Assembly: GCF_000166135.1 (NCBI RefSeq)
Contig: NC_014666.1
Span: forward strand, 6,014,001 to 6,078,000
Length of the DNA: 64,000 nucleotides
From: Pseudofrankia inefficax
Lineage (GTDB): Bacteria; Actinomycetota; Actinomycetes; Frankiales; Frankiaceae
Direction of reading: 5' to 3'
Part shown: one piece after another, positions 27,001 through 34,949 of the stretch
How the letters are laid out: each line of letters opens with the position of its first letter
How positions within the stretch are numbered: the stretch's first letter is position 1
The notes under the pieces: model-generated
Seen by the model: only the letters and a program-made list of their open reading frames with translations
The model's database searches: none
Told to the model about the DNA's origin: nothing
Position numbers and translations under genes: made by a program

Positions 27001-27477
27001 ATGACTGTGGAGACCGGGCCGGCGGACGCCGCCGGCACGAGCGAGCCCGCCGACCTGCTCGCGCAGCTGAACGCCCACCGGGGCGAGCTCCCCCGGAAGC
27101 TGGGCATCGAGCTGCTCGAGGCCACGCCGGAACGGGTGGTCGGCCGGATGCCGGTCGAGGGCAACCGGCAGCCTTACGGGCTGCTGCACGGGGGCGCCTC
27201 CGTGGCGCTCGCCGAGACCGTCGGCTCGATCGCCGCGATGCTCAACGCGGGCCCGGGCCGGGCGGCCGTCGGCCTGGACATCAACGCCACCCACCATCGG
27301 GCGCTGACCTCGGGCACCGTCACGGCCGTGGCGACCCGGATCCACGCCGGCCGCTCGGCCGCGATGTTCGACATCCGCATCACCGACGAGCAGGGCCGCC
27401 CGGTCTGCACCAGCCGCCTGACCTGCCTGCTGCGCGACCAGCCGCCCGCCGGTGGCACGATCCCCGGCCGCGGCTGA
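27001..27477 (+). CDS. PaaI-family hotdog thioesterase
   Basis: A 158-residue hotdog-fold acyl-CoA thioesterase of the PaaI/YdiI type. The signature is YGLLHGGASVALAETVGS: HGG binds substrate and the Glu is the likely catalytic acid/base. A second strand, GLDINATHHRALTSG, is also family-like. It hydrolyses small aromatic or aliphatic acyl-CoA esters in the cytosol; the natural substrate is unknown. The first 30 residues are extra. A thioesterase divergent from polA also occurs in other actinobacteria, so this is backbone rather than acquired DNA. There is no Shine-Dalgarno, and TAGGCT lies 6 nt upstream. A hairpin follows the stop. Confidence 0.88.
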   Translation: MTVETGPADAAGTSEPADLLAQLNAHRGELPRKLGIELLEATPERVVGRMPVEGNRQPYGLLHGGASVALAETVGSIAAMLNAGPGRAAVGLDINATHHRALTSGTVTAVATRIHAGRSAAMFDIRITDEQGRPVCTSRLTCLLRDQPPAGGTIPGRG

Positions 27478-27827
27478 GCCAGCCCCGCGGCCGGCAGGGG
27501 CCGTCGACCGGCCCGGCTCGGCCCCTCCGTGGGCCAGGCCGGGACCGCGACCGTCCGGCCTGGTCAGGCGCGTCAGGCTGTCGCGCCAGCGGTGACACCC
27601 GGGGACGGTCTTTGGTGCCGTCCGGACCTTCCCCGCGCCCGGACGTTTTCTACTCGTCCGACCCCCGGGTCCACCACCGGAAGAGACGGTAAGAGCGTTG
27701 AGTAACCAGGTCAACACGGCCCGCACATGTTCGCCGACTGTTGTGACTTCTCCGGCAACGCCGGCATTCCACTAGCTGATTGCGTTCCGCTGTCGACAGG
27801 CCCTCGAACCGGTCATGACGGAACCCG
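27478..27827. other. Intergenic region between convergent thioesterase and livG
   Basis: I find no gene. This is where livF would be expected downstream of livG, and no trace of an ABC ATPase is visible. It holds the thioesterase terminator (27496-27526). A short TGACGG/CCGTCA hairpin (27816-27830) overlaps the livG stop. Confidence 0.6.
27496..27526 (+). terminator. Probable terminator of the thioesterase gene
   Basis: AGGGGCCG (27496-27503) pairs with CGGCCCCT (27519-27526) across a 15-nt loop that is itself GC-rich. It starts 19 nt after the stop codon. Confidence 0.5.
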
Positions 27828-28949
27828 TCAGGACGCCGTGACCGCCGTGCCGAGATAGGCCTCCACGACGGCCGGGTTGGCCCGCACCTCGTCGGGGGTG
27901 CCGGTGGCGATCACCTTGCCGAAGGTCATCGCCAGGACCGTGTCGGCGACGGCGGCGACCAGCCGGATGTCGTGCTCGATGAGCAGGATGCTGACGCCGC
28001 GGGCCCGGATCTGGCCGATCAGCTCGACCAGGTCACGCCGCTCGGCCGCGGTGGCGCCGGCGGCCGGCTCGTCCAGCAGCAGCAGGGACGGCCGGGTGCC
28101 GAGCGCCCGGGCGATCTCGAGCCTGCGCTGGGCACCGTAGGGCAGGCTCGCCGCCGGCTGACCGGCCCGGTCGGCCAGGCCGACGAACTCCAGCAGCTCC
28201 CAGCTGGCCTCCGCGACCGCGCGGGCCTCCCGGCGCACGAACGGCAGCGGCAGCAGCGCCCGACCGGCCCCGACGCGCGCCCGTACCTCGACGCCGACCC
28301 GGACGTTGTCGAGCGCCGTCAGGTCGCCGAACAGCCGGATGTTCTGGAACGTGCGGGCGATGCCCAGCCGGGCCACCCGGTGCGCGGACCGGCCGAGCAG
28401 CTCGACCGGCTTGCGCGCGACGTCCGGCGCGGTGGCGGCCCGTCCCATGCCGGCCTCGTCCGGTCGCGGCGGGCCGCCGGGGGCCTCGCCGTTGGCCGCC
28501 GGAGCCGCGCAGGCCGGAACCGCGCCGGCCGGGGACGCCCAGGAGCCGACGCCCGGGACGCGGGTCGGCCAGAAGTGGGCGCTGCCTCGACGGGGCTTGT
28601 AGGTGCCGGTGAGGCAGTTGAACAGGGAGGTCTTGCCCGCGCCGTTCGGACCGATCACGGCCAGCACCGTCCCGCGCGGCTGGCGCAGCGAGACGTCGTC
28701 GAGGCTGGTCAGCCCGCCGAACCGGAGCGTGAGGCCGGCGACGTCGAGAATCGGCCGCGACGGGGGCTGCGAGCCCGGCGACGGCACCGTCGTCGCGTCC
28801 GGTGCCCAGCCGACCCGCGGACCGGGCCGGGCCGGCACGACCGGCGGCGGGAGGGCCGCGCGGCCGCGCGGCACCGGGATCGACCCGCCGGACCCGCCAG
28901 GCGGCTCGGGGACGGCGGGCCCGGGGACGGGCGGTTCGGAATCCGTCAT
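27828..28949 (-). CDS. livG: Branched-chain amino-acid ABC transporter ATPase LivG
   Basis: A 373-residue ABC ATPase with Walker A VIGPNGAGKTS, Q-loop/LivG segment LGIARTFQNIRLF, signature SLPYGAQRRLEIARA (Ser-x-Gly-x-Gln with YGAQ), Walker B LLLLDEPAAG and H-loop ILLIEHD. Two oddities are visible. There is a 68-residue Pro/Gly-rich N-terminal extension. A low-complexity insertion of roughly 50 residues sits between Walker A and the Q-loop, near residues 120-175, where LivG normally has a short hairpin. The core motifs are intact, so it is probably functional. It powers uptake of Leu/Ile/Val or related substrates with LivH and LivM. The ATG overlaps the livM stop (ATGA). The usual second ATPase gene, livF, is absent. 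Confidence 0.9.
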   Translation of the reverse strand: MTDSEPPVPGPAVPEPPGGSGGSIPVPRGRAALPPPVVPARPGPRVGWAPDATTVPSPGSQPPSRPILDVAGLTLRFGGLTSLDDVSLRQPRGTVLAVIGPNGAGKTSLFNCLTGTYKPRRGSAHFWPTRVPGVGSWASPAGAVPACAAPAANGEAPGGPPRPDEAGMGRAATAPDVARKPVELLGRSAHRVARLGIARTFQNIRLFGDLTALDNVRVGVEVRARVGAGRALLPLPFVRREARAVAEASWELLEFVGLADRAGQPAASLPYGAQRRLEIARALGTRPSLLLLDEPAAGATAAERRDLVELIGQIRARGVSILLIEHDIRLVAAVADTVLAMTFGKVIATGTPDEVRANPAVVEAYLGTAVTAS

Positions 28950-30916
28950 GCCCTGCCTTCCCGGGGAACGGTCGGAACCTCGTCGGGCGAACCGGCCCCA
29001 ACCGGTGCCCGCCGCTGGGCCGGACCGGCCGCGGCGGTGCCTGGCCCGGGCGCGGGGACCGGGCTGGCCCCGAGCGGGCGCGGCGGCAGGAGGCCCTGCG
29101 GCCGGAACACCATCATGATCATGACGATGGCGCCGAAGTAGATGAAGCGGTCGGCGGCCGGCACCCGGTCGCGCAGGAAGAACGCCAGGCCCTGCAGCAC
29201 GACGGCGCCGACGACGACGCCGAGCCGGGAGCCCATCCCGCCGAAGATGACGACGGTGAGCACCAGCAGGGAGGCCTGCAGGCTGAAGGTCTGCGGATTG
29301 AAGAACTGCTTCGTGGCCAGCACCACCCCGGCGAAGCCGGACACGGACGCCCCGATCGCGAACGCCAGCAGCTTCATCCGCATGGTCCGCACCCCGGTGG
29401 CCTCGGCGGCGACCTCGTCCTGGCGGATCGCGGCCCAGGCCCGCCCGGTCCGCGACCTCTCCCAGACGCCGAGCACGGCCATCACGAGGATGACCAGGAC
29501 GACCAGCAGGTAGTAGTAGGGCAGCGGTTCGAGGCCCCAGGCGTAGTGGAACCCGCCGGCGTGGACGGACAGCGGCGGCACGCCGAACACGCCGCGGGCG
29601 CCGCCGGTGATCCCGTCGGCGTTGTTCGCGAGCAGCTGCACGATCTCGCCGAAGCCCAGCGTGACGATCGCCAGGTAGTCGCCGCGCAGCCGAAGCGTCG
29701 GCGCGCCCAGCGCGATCCCGGCGAGCGCGGCGACCGCGACCGCGACGGGCATCGCGAGGAACGGGTTGATCCGCACCGGCGCGTGCCACGGCATCGCCGT
29801 CGCGGAGCACAGGTAGGCGGCCGTGTAGGCGCCGATCGCGAAGAAGGCGATGTAGCCCAGGTCCAGCAGGCCCGCGTAGCCCACGACGACGTTGAGGCCC
29901 AGCGCGAGCAGCGCGTACAGCCCGATGTCGTTGACCATCGACTGCTGCGCGGCCGTGGACACGGACAGCGGAGCGACGACGGCCGCGGCCAGCGCCACCG
30001 CGTACCCGACCGTCCGAACGCTCCGGCGGCCCCGACGTCCGCCAGCCGTCGCCGGGGCGGCCGCCGCCAGCGCCCCGCCGCCGTGGCCGCGTCCGCCCTG
30101 GGCCGGGACCGTCCATTTCGACCGGGCCGCCCAGGTCCGATGCCACGGCGCCACCTCGGGCGCCGCCGTGCGCTCGCCCGAGGCGGCGCGCGGGTCCCCT
30201 TCCTGAAGCGTCGCACCCGTGGCCTCGGCGGCCTGCCTGCTCGGTCGGGACAGCGCGTCGGCGAGCGACGGCCGGACGGGCCGGACGGCGGCCGGCCGGC
30301 CGGCCAGCCGGGCGCGCCTGCGCCGGCCCGCCAGCGGCAGTGCCAACCGCGCGCCGTGGCGGGCCGCGCCGGCCAGATCACGCGCCGCCTGGATCAGCCG
30401 TCGCAGCCGGCGGCGGTGGTGGCGGCGGCGCAGCCCCGCGCGGTCCCGGATCCCGGCGGCGCGTTCGCGGGCCCGGTCGGCGACCCGGCGCGGCGGGCCG
30501 GCGAGCCACCCGCGCAGCCAGGGCGACCAGGTGACCCCCAGCCAGGCCAGGACGGCCGCGGACAGGAAGAGCGCGCCCCGGGCGCCCGCCAGCGAGCCCC
30601 TGGCCCCGGCCAGCGGCCGGTCGCCGTCGCCGGACGGCCCGGTCGCCAGCGCCGCGATCAGGGCGAGCACCAGGCAGCCGCCCAGGCTGCGCCAACGGCT
30701 GGCACCCGTCCGGGGCTGGCCGCCCCGCGCCGGCTCCGCGGCCGCCGCGCGGCCCGAGGACGGACCGGCCTCGGACGGCGGCCAGGCCGGCGGCGGTTCG
30801 GGCGGGCGCGCCCCGCCGGAGCCCAGCCGCTCGACCAGGACCCGTACGTCCGGCAGCCCGAGGTCGCCGTCCCCGGTCTCCGGCGGCTCGCCGGCACCGG
30901 GGCTCGCCGGCGTCAC
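28946..30916 (-). CDS. livM: Branched-chain amino-acid ABC permease LivM, N-terminally extended
   Basis: A 656-residue protein whose C-terminal half (about 325-620) is a typical LivM permease: YALLALGLNVVVGYAGLLDLG, GAPTLRLRGDYLAIVTLGFGEI, the ATPase-contact loop RTGRAWAAIRQDEVAAEATG and FGGMGSRLG. Usual LivM length is 300-420. The N-terminal 325 residues are Arg/Pro/Ala/Gly-rich, with two moderately hydrophobic stretches (CLVLALIAALATG and GALFLSAAVLAWLGVTW). They match nothing I know. GTG 30916 overlaps the livH stop (GTGA), which supports this start, although an internal start just before the permease cannot be excluded. The tail after the permease is also Pro-rich. It forms the membrane pore with LivH. 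Confidence 0.88.
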   Translation of the reverse strand: MTPASPGAGEPPETGDGDLGLPDVRVLVERLGSGGARPPEPPPAWPPSEAGPSSGRAAAAEPARGGQPRTGASRWRSLGGCLVLALIAALATGPSGDGDRPLAGARGSLAGARGALFLSAAVLAWLGVTWSPWLRGWLAGPPRRVADRARERAAGIRDRAGLRRRHHRRRLRRLIQAARDLAGAARHGARLALPLAGRRRRARLAGRPAAVRPVRPSLADALSRPSRQAAEATGATLQEGDPRAASGERTAAPEVAPWHRTWAARSKWTVPAQGGRGHGGGALAAAAPATAGGRRGRRSVRTVGYAVALAAAVVAPLSVSTAAQQSMVNDIGLYALLALGLNVVVGYAGLLDLGYIAFFAIGAYTAAYLCSATAMPWHAPVRINPFLAMPVAVAVAALAGIALGAPTLRLRGDYLAIVTLGFGEIVQLLANNADGITGGARGVFGVPPLSVHAGGFHYAWGLEPLPYYYLLVVLVILVMAVLGVWERSRTGRAWAAIRQDEVAAEATGVRTMRMKLLAFAIGASVSGFAGVVLATKQFFNPQTFSLQASLLVLTVVIFGGMGSRLGVVVGAVVLQGLAFFLRDRVPAADRFIYFGAIVMIMMVFRPQGLLPPRPLGASPVPAPGPGTAAAGPAQRRAPVGAGSPDEVPTVPREGRA

Positions 30917-31857
30917 GCGGGCCGTCCGAGGCGGGCGCCGAGCAGGCCGGACGGGCGCAGCAGCAGCACGCCGACCAGGACGACGAAGGCGATGACGTCC
31001 TTGTAGGAGGCCTCCAGCAGGTAGCCGCCAAAGCTCTCGACCACGCCCAGGAGCAGCCCGCCGAGCACAGCGCCGCGCACGTTGCCGATGCCGCCCAGCA
31101 CCGCGGCGGTGAACGCCTTGATCCCCGGGACGAAGCCCATGGTGTACGAGGCGTTGAAGGTCATCGCGTAGAGGAAGCCGCCGGCGCCGGCCAGCAGGCC
31201 ACCGAGCACGAACGTCGCCACGATCACCCGGTCGACGTCGACGCCGAGCAGGGTGGCGGTCTCGGCGTCCTCGGCGACCGCGCGGATCGACTGGCCCAGC
31301 CGGGTCGCGCGGACCAGCCGGTCGACGACGAGCAGCATCGCGAGCGCGGTCGCGCCGATCACCAGCGTGAGGGTCGAGACGGACGCGCCGGCGACCCGGA
31401 AGACCGTCCCGTCGCGGAACAGCGCGGGCACCGGCACGTTCTGGCGGCCGAACTCCTTGCCGGCCAGGTTGAACGCGAACATCGAGGCACCGATCGCGCT
31501 GATCAGGTACGCCAGCCGGGGTGCCCCGCGCCGCCGCAGCGGCCGGTAGGCGGCCCGCTCCAGCGCGAGCGCCGCGAGCGCTCCGGCGAGCCCGCCCGCG
31601 ACGAGACCGACGGCGACGAGACCGACCGCGGCCAGCCCGCCGGGCGGGGCGCCCGCGCCGCCCGCTCCCCCGGGCACGAACGCGCGGGCCGCGAACAGTC
31701 CGCCGAACGCGCCCAGCATGAACACCTCGCTGTGCGCGAAGTTGATTAGTTGCAGCACCCCGTAGACGAGCGTGTACCCGAGCGCGATCACCGCGTACAG
31801 CGCGCCGACGGTCAGGCCGTCGACCGCGAGCTGCGCGATCGGCTCGCCGCTGCTCAC
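30913..31857 (-). CDS. livH: Branched-chain amino-acid ABC permease LivH
   Basis: A 314-residue polytopic permease of the LivH family with about eight helices. It shows the conserved start GLTVGALYAVIALGYTLVYG, INFAHSEVFMLGAF, the ATPase-contact loop RLGQSIRAVAEDAETATLLG and GGIGNVRGAVLGGLLLG. Length and order are normal apart from a short Gly/Ala-rich loop near residue 65. It pairs with LivM in the membrane. GTG 31857 overlaps the stop of the preceding 114-codon ORF (GTGA), and the stop overlaps the livM start in the same way. Confidence 0.94.
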   Translation of the reverse strand: MSSGEPIAQLAVDGLTVGALYAVIALGYTLVYGVLQLINFAHSEVFMLGAFGGLFAARAFVPGGAGGAGAPPGGLAAVGLVAVGLVAGGLAGALAALALERAAYRPLRRRGAPRLAYLISAIGASMFAFNLAGKEFGRQNVPVPALFRDGTVFRVAGASVSTLTLVIGATALAMLLVVDRLVRATRLGQSIRAVAEDAETATLLGVDVDRVIVATFVLGGLLAGAGGFLYAMTFNASYTMGFVPGIKAFTAAVLGGIGNVRGAVLGGLLLGVVESFGGYLLEASYKDVIAFVVLVGVLLLRPSGLLGARLGRPA

Positions 31858-32198
31858 CGGCCCACACCTGGCCCGATGTCACGGCCCGCACCTGGCCCGA
31901 TGTCACGGCCCGCACCTGGCCCCAAATCACGGCCCACACCTGGCCGCAGGTCACGGCCCGGGCCCGGCCGGGCGCCACCGACGCCCCAGCGGGCCGACCG
32001 CACCCGTCCCTCCCAGCTGGAGGCCAGGTCGGCGAGTCCCGGCTCGCCCCCGGCCTCCGGGGCGGGATCGGCGGGCGCCGGCCAGGGGGAGACGACCGGC
32101 GCCCCCGCCGCGCCCGCGGGTGCGGGCGCGACGGGGGCCGGTCCGGCCGGCTGGCCGGCGACGTCGCCGGGGATCTGGGTGACGTCGGCAGTGATCAC
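31854..32198 (-). CDS. Small Pro/Gly-rich protein with octapeptide repeats, inside liv operon
   Basis: I do not recognise this 114-residue product. It begins with an uncharged Pro/Ala-rich stretch, has a short middle around LADLASSWEG, and ends in four tandem octapeptides of the type GRDIGPGA coded by a 24-bp DNA repeat. There is no signal peptide or membrane helix. Support for a real gene is positional: GTG 32198 overlaps the livJ stop by GTGA, and its stop overlaps the livH start by GTGA, the same junction type as the rest of the operon. It might simply be a translated spacer that carries ribosomes from livJ to livH, or it might be a small accessory protein. Confidence 0.5.
   Translation of the reverse strand: MITADVTQIPGDVAGQPAGPAPVAPAPAGAAGAPVVSPWPAPADPAPEAGGEPGLADLASSWEGRVRSARWGVGGARPGPGRDLRPGVGRDLGPGAGRDIGPGAGRDIGPGVGR
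31859..31954. repeat. Four 24-bp tandem repeats
   Basis: Four head-to-tail 24-bp units of the type GGCCCACACCTGGCCCGATG plus TCAC. The two units nearest livH differ by one base, and the other two carry several changes. The period is a multiple of three and, on the minus strand, encodes the GRDIGPGA/GRDLGPGA octapeptides at the end of the small liv ORF. Confidence 0.85.
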
Positions 32199-33376
32199 GG
32201 CTTTGTCAGCTGGTCCGTCGGGCCTAGGACGACCCGCTGTCCGTTGCGGACCTCGTAGACGTAGACCGTCGAGCCCTGGACCTCGCCCCGCCCGTCGAAG
32301 CGGATCTGCTTGGTGACGCCCGGGATGTTCACGCTCCGGAAGTCGTCCCGGACCGAGGTCCTGGTCGCCTTCGTGCCCTCGTGGGTGAGCACCGAGATGA
32401 TCGCCTCGGTGGCGTCGTAGGCCTCGCCCGAGTACGTGCCGGGCTTCGCGCCGCTGTTGACGTCCTTGAACTCGGAGACGAACTTCGCCGCCTTCGGGTC
32501 GGAGTTGGCGTCGCCGCAGGCGCAGGTCAGCAGGGTTCCGTCGGCGGTGTCGGCGCCGGCCTGCCTGATGAACTGGTCGTCGTTCGCGCCGTCGCCGGCC
32601 ATGATCTTGCCGGTGTAGCCCTTGCCGCGCAGCGCCTTCACCAGGAGGGCGAACTCGGCGTAGTAGCCCGAGTAGTAGACGGCGTCCGGGTGGTCGGCGA
32701 TGATCTTCGTCGCCTCGGAGGTGTAGTCCTTCGTCGGGTTGATGCCGTCGTGCGTGACGGTCACCGCGTCGGCCCGCAGGCCCTTCTCCAGGGCCGTGGA
32801 CAGGCCGGTGCCGTAGTCGCTGCGGTCGTCGAGCGAGAACACCCGCTTGGCCTTCAGCGCCTTCGCCAGGTAGTTCGCGGCGGCGGCGCCCTGGACGGTG
32901 TCCGGCGCGATCACCCGGTAGAAGGTCTTGAAGCCGAGGTCGGTGAGCTGCGGGTTCGTCGCGGACGGGCTGACCGACAGCAGCCCGGCCTGGCTGAACA
33001 GCGGTTCGCTGGACTTCGTCGCGCCGGAGAACACCGGCCCGACGACGGCGAGGACGTCCTTGTTGTCGACCAGCTTCTGCGCGGCCGTCGGCCCCTGCTC
33101 GGGGGTGCCCTGGTCGTCCGAGGCCACGATCCGCAGCGTGAACGGGAGCTTGGTGTTCCGGTTGGCCTCGTCGATCGCGGTCAGCACGCCGTTGTACGCG
33201 TTGATCCCCAGTTGCTGGTTCTCACCGGACAGTGGCCCCTGGAACCCGATCGCGTACTCCTTCTTCCCTCCGTTCGATGAGTTGGAGCCGTCCCCGCCGC
33301 AGCCGGCCGCGGCCGTCACAGCGGCCACCGCCGCGACGGTTCCGATGAGCCGATGCCGCCGCGTCAGACCGTCCAT
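32195..33376 (-). CDS. livJ: Branched-chain amino-acid substrate-binding lipoprotein
   Basis: A 393-residue extracellular solute-binding protein (Peripla_BP_6). It has a type II signal with lipobox TAAAGC, so Cys near position 26 would be lipidated and hold it outside the membrane. The mature start KEYAIGFQGPLSGENQQLG, the GVLTAIDEAN helix, VVGPVFSGATKS and SPSATNPQLT are characteristic. It delivers substrate to LivH/LivM. GAGGG 8 nt upstream supports ATG 33376. A likely promoter lies 110-145 nt upstream. It is first in the operon and overlaps the small ORF by GTGA. Confidence 0.93.
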   Translation of the reverse strand: MDGLTRRHRLIGTVAAVAAVTAAAGCGGDGSNSSNGGKKEYAIGFQGPLSGENQQLGINAYNGVLTAIDEANRNTKLPFTLRIVASDDQGTPEQGPTAAQKLVDNKDVLAVVGPVFSGATKSSEPLFSQAGLLSVSPSATNPQLTDLGFKTFYRVIAPDTVQGAAAANYLAKALKAKRVFSLDDRSDYGTGLSTALEKGLRADAVTVTHDGINPTKDYTSEATKIIADHPDAVYYSGYYAEFALLVKALRGKGYTGKIMAGDGANDDQFIRQAGADTADGTLLTCACGDANSDPKAAKFVSEFKDVNSGAKPGTYSGEAYDATEAIISVLTHEGTKATRTSVRDDFRSVNIPGVTKQIRFDGRGEVQGSTVYVYEVRNGQRVVLGPTDQLTKP

Positions 33377-33793
33377 GGACTGTCCCTCTTTCGCCCGCGA
33401 ATGCCCGCCGGTGGCGCCCCGGCCTGTCCGGGCTCACCACACGGGTCCGACGATCGCCGGACGGCCGCGAAACTAGCCGTTTGTCGCGCCATCCTAAAGC
33501 GCAGCGTGAGAGTGTCGTCACTTTTTGTAGTCTCATTGCCGAAGGCACGGCCGGTTGGCTACTCAAGGTGGCTATTGGCCGACTATTCGGGCGCGCCCGT
33601 CTGGGCCTGCGACCGGGAGCTTCGCGACCGCCCAGACCCCACCGACCACCTGCCCACGCGGGCGGCACTCTTGGGTTCCGTCTGACGGTCGACCGCGGGC
33701 GAGATTCGTCGGCGCCGGGTATGCCTCACACGGGCTCAAGGCCCGAAAATGCCGAAGATCTTGACCATGACCGAGACTCGACCAAGATCACAC
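33377..33793. other. Region between tRNA and livJ
   Basis: No gene is evident. It contains the candidate liv promoter (33491-33521) and the 3' flank of the tRNA. The rest shows no clear hairpin or coding pattern. Confidence 0.5.
33491..33521 (-). promoter_or_regulatory. Candidate liv operon promoter
   Basis: On the minus strand a -10 TAGGAT (plus 33491-33496) lies 18-19 nt from a GTGACG -35-like box (plus 33516-33521). The predicted leader before livJ is about 110 nt. The -10 is good, the -35 only fair. Confidence 0.4.
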
Positions 33794-33869
33794 TGGTAGC
33801 CCGGGTGGGATTCGAACCCACACTGTCGGTGGTTTGAGCACCGTCTCTCTGCCGTTGGAGTACCGGGCC
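33794..33869 (-). tRNA. tRNA with CAA (Leu-type) anticodon, class I shape
   Basis: A 76-nt cloverleaf on the minus strand. The acceptor GGCCCGG pairs with CCGGGCT (first pair G-U), followed by discriminator A and an encoded CCA. The D-stem is 3 bp (CTC/GAG). The anticodon stem CGGTG/CACCG encloses loop CTCAAAC, giving anticodon CAA, which reads UUG (Leu). The T-arm is GTGGG TTCGAAT CCCAC. The variable region has only 5 nt, whereas normal bacterial tRNA-Leu has a long variable arm. By shape it resembles tRNA-Gln, but Gln anticodons are CUG or UUG. A73 agrees with leucine charging. The amino-acid identity therefore needs care. Confidence 0.8.
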
Positions 33870-34282
33870 TGGCATCGATGTGGACCTGGGGAGTCTCCGG
33901 CGTGAACATCCCTCGCGGCTGCGGGGCGGATAAGGCGATGGAGGTGCTCCCCGTGACGACTCTAGCCGGGTAGGGTGCGATTCGACCTCTCGCCCCGCCC
34001 GTTTGGGGCCTGTGCGGTGTTCCGGGCCAGCCGTCGTCGGCGGCCCCCGGCGCGCCGGTAGCGGCCAGCCGCCTCGCAGCGGACGGAGCGTGGAGTCGAG
34101 ACGACCGCGCTGGCAGCCGGCGCTCGCGCGACCGACCTGGTCGCCGGGCGTCACCGCCAACCATGGCGGGGGGCTGCCGCCAGCCGACCGTTGAGCGCAG
34201 CAAGGATGCGTCCAATGGACGGCAGAATGGCTACCGACGCCGACCGACCACTATCGACGCCGACCCCAGGAGATCAGACTCG
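33870..34282. other. Region between tRNA and pdtaR
   Basis: No gene is supported. Some frames are open through it, including an upstream extension of pdtaR, but they lack family similarity. A well-placed AGGAG (34268-34272) marks the real pdtaR start. Confidence 0.5.
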
Positions 34283-34882
34283 ATGAGCCAGCCATCCTCG
34301 ACGCCGCGCCGGGTGCTGATCGCCGAGGACGAGGCGCTGATCCGTCTCGACCTGCGTGAGATGCTGCAGGAAGAGGGCTACGAGGTCGTCGGCGAGGCCG
34401 GCGACGGGGAGATGGCCGTGACGCTGGCGACGAAGCTGCGTCCGGACCTGGTCATCCTCGACGTGAAGATGCCGAAGATGGACGGCATCGAGGCCGGCGC
34501 GAAGATCGCCAAGGAGCGGATCGCCCCGGTCGTCATCCTCACCGCGTTCAGCCAGCGCGACCTGGTCGAGCGGGCCCGGGAGGCCGGCGCGATGGCCTAC
34601 GTCGTCAAGCCGTTCCAGAAGAAGGACCTGCTGCCGACGATCGAGATGGCGATGAGCCGGTTCACCGAGATCGTGAGCCTGGAGGCCGAGGTCGAGGACC
34701 TGCAGGGCCGGCTGGAGGCTCGCAAGATCATCGAGCGGGCCAAGGGCGTGCTGCAGACCGAGCACAAGATGACCGAGCCGGACGCCTTCCGCTGGATTCA
34801 GCGCACCTCCATGAACCAGCGCCGGACGATGCGGGCGGTCGCCGAGGCAGTCCTGTCCGGGGAGGCCCTGCCCGGGCAGTGA
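34283..34882 (+). CDS. pdtaR: PdtaR-type response regulator with ANTAR domain
   Basis: A 199-residue regulator: receiver domain (1-125) with RVLIAEDEALIRLDLREML, phospho-acceptor in VILDVKMPKMDG (Asp about 60), switch residues in VVILTAFSQ and VVKPFQKKDLL; then a coiled linker and a C-terminal ANTAR domain (about 138-192) with IIERAKGVLQ. ANTAR proteins bind paired hexaloop RNA hairpins and prevent transcription termination. This one matches mycobacterial Rv1626/PdtaR, partner of histidine kinase PdtaS, in length and neighbourhood (polA, rpsA, tesB nearby). The kinase is not in the window. ATG 34283 has AGGAG 10 nt upstream. Confidence 0.93.
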   Translation: MSQPSSTPRRVLIAEDEALIRLDLREMLQEEGYEVVGEAGDGEMAVTLATKLRPDLVILDVKMPKMDGIEAGAKIAKERIAPVVILTAFSQRDLVERAREAGAMAYVVKPFQKKDLLPTIEMAMSRFTEIVSLEAEVEDLQGRLEARKIIERAKGVLQTEHKMTEPDAFRWIQRTSMNQRRTMRAVAEAVLSGEALPGQ

Positions 34883-34949
34883 CCTCCCTGCTGCGACACG
34901 CCCATCCGTCCGTGGCCGCCCTGCCCATGCCGGCCGCCGCGATCCGCCG

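Noticed and set aside
27816-27830. TGACGG/CCGTCA hairpin as the livG terminator
   Set aside because: The stem is only 6 bp and overlaps the stop codon, so it is too weak and badly placed to call.
31859-31954. 24-bp repeats considered as a CRISPR array
   Set aside because: The units are directly adjacent with no spacers and lie inside an open frame. No cas genes are nearby.
33794-33869. tRNA as an integration (att) site for a mobile element
   Set aside because: No integrase, no duplicated 3' tRNA end and no foreign-looking DNA are visible on either side within the window.
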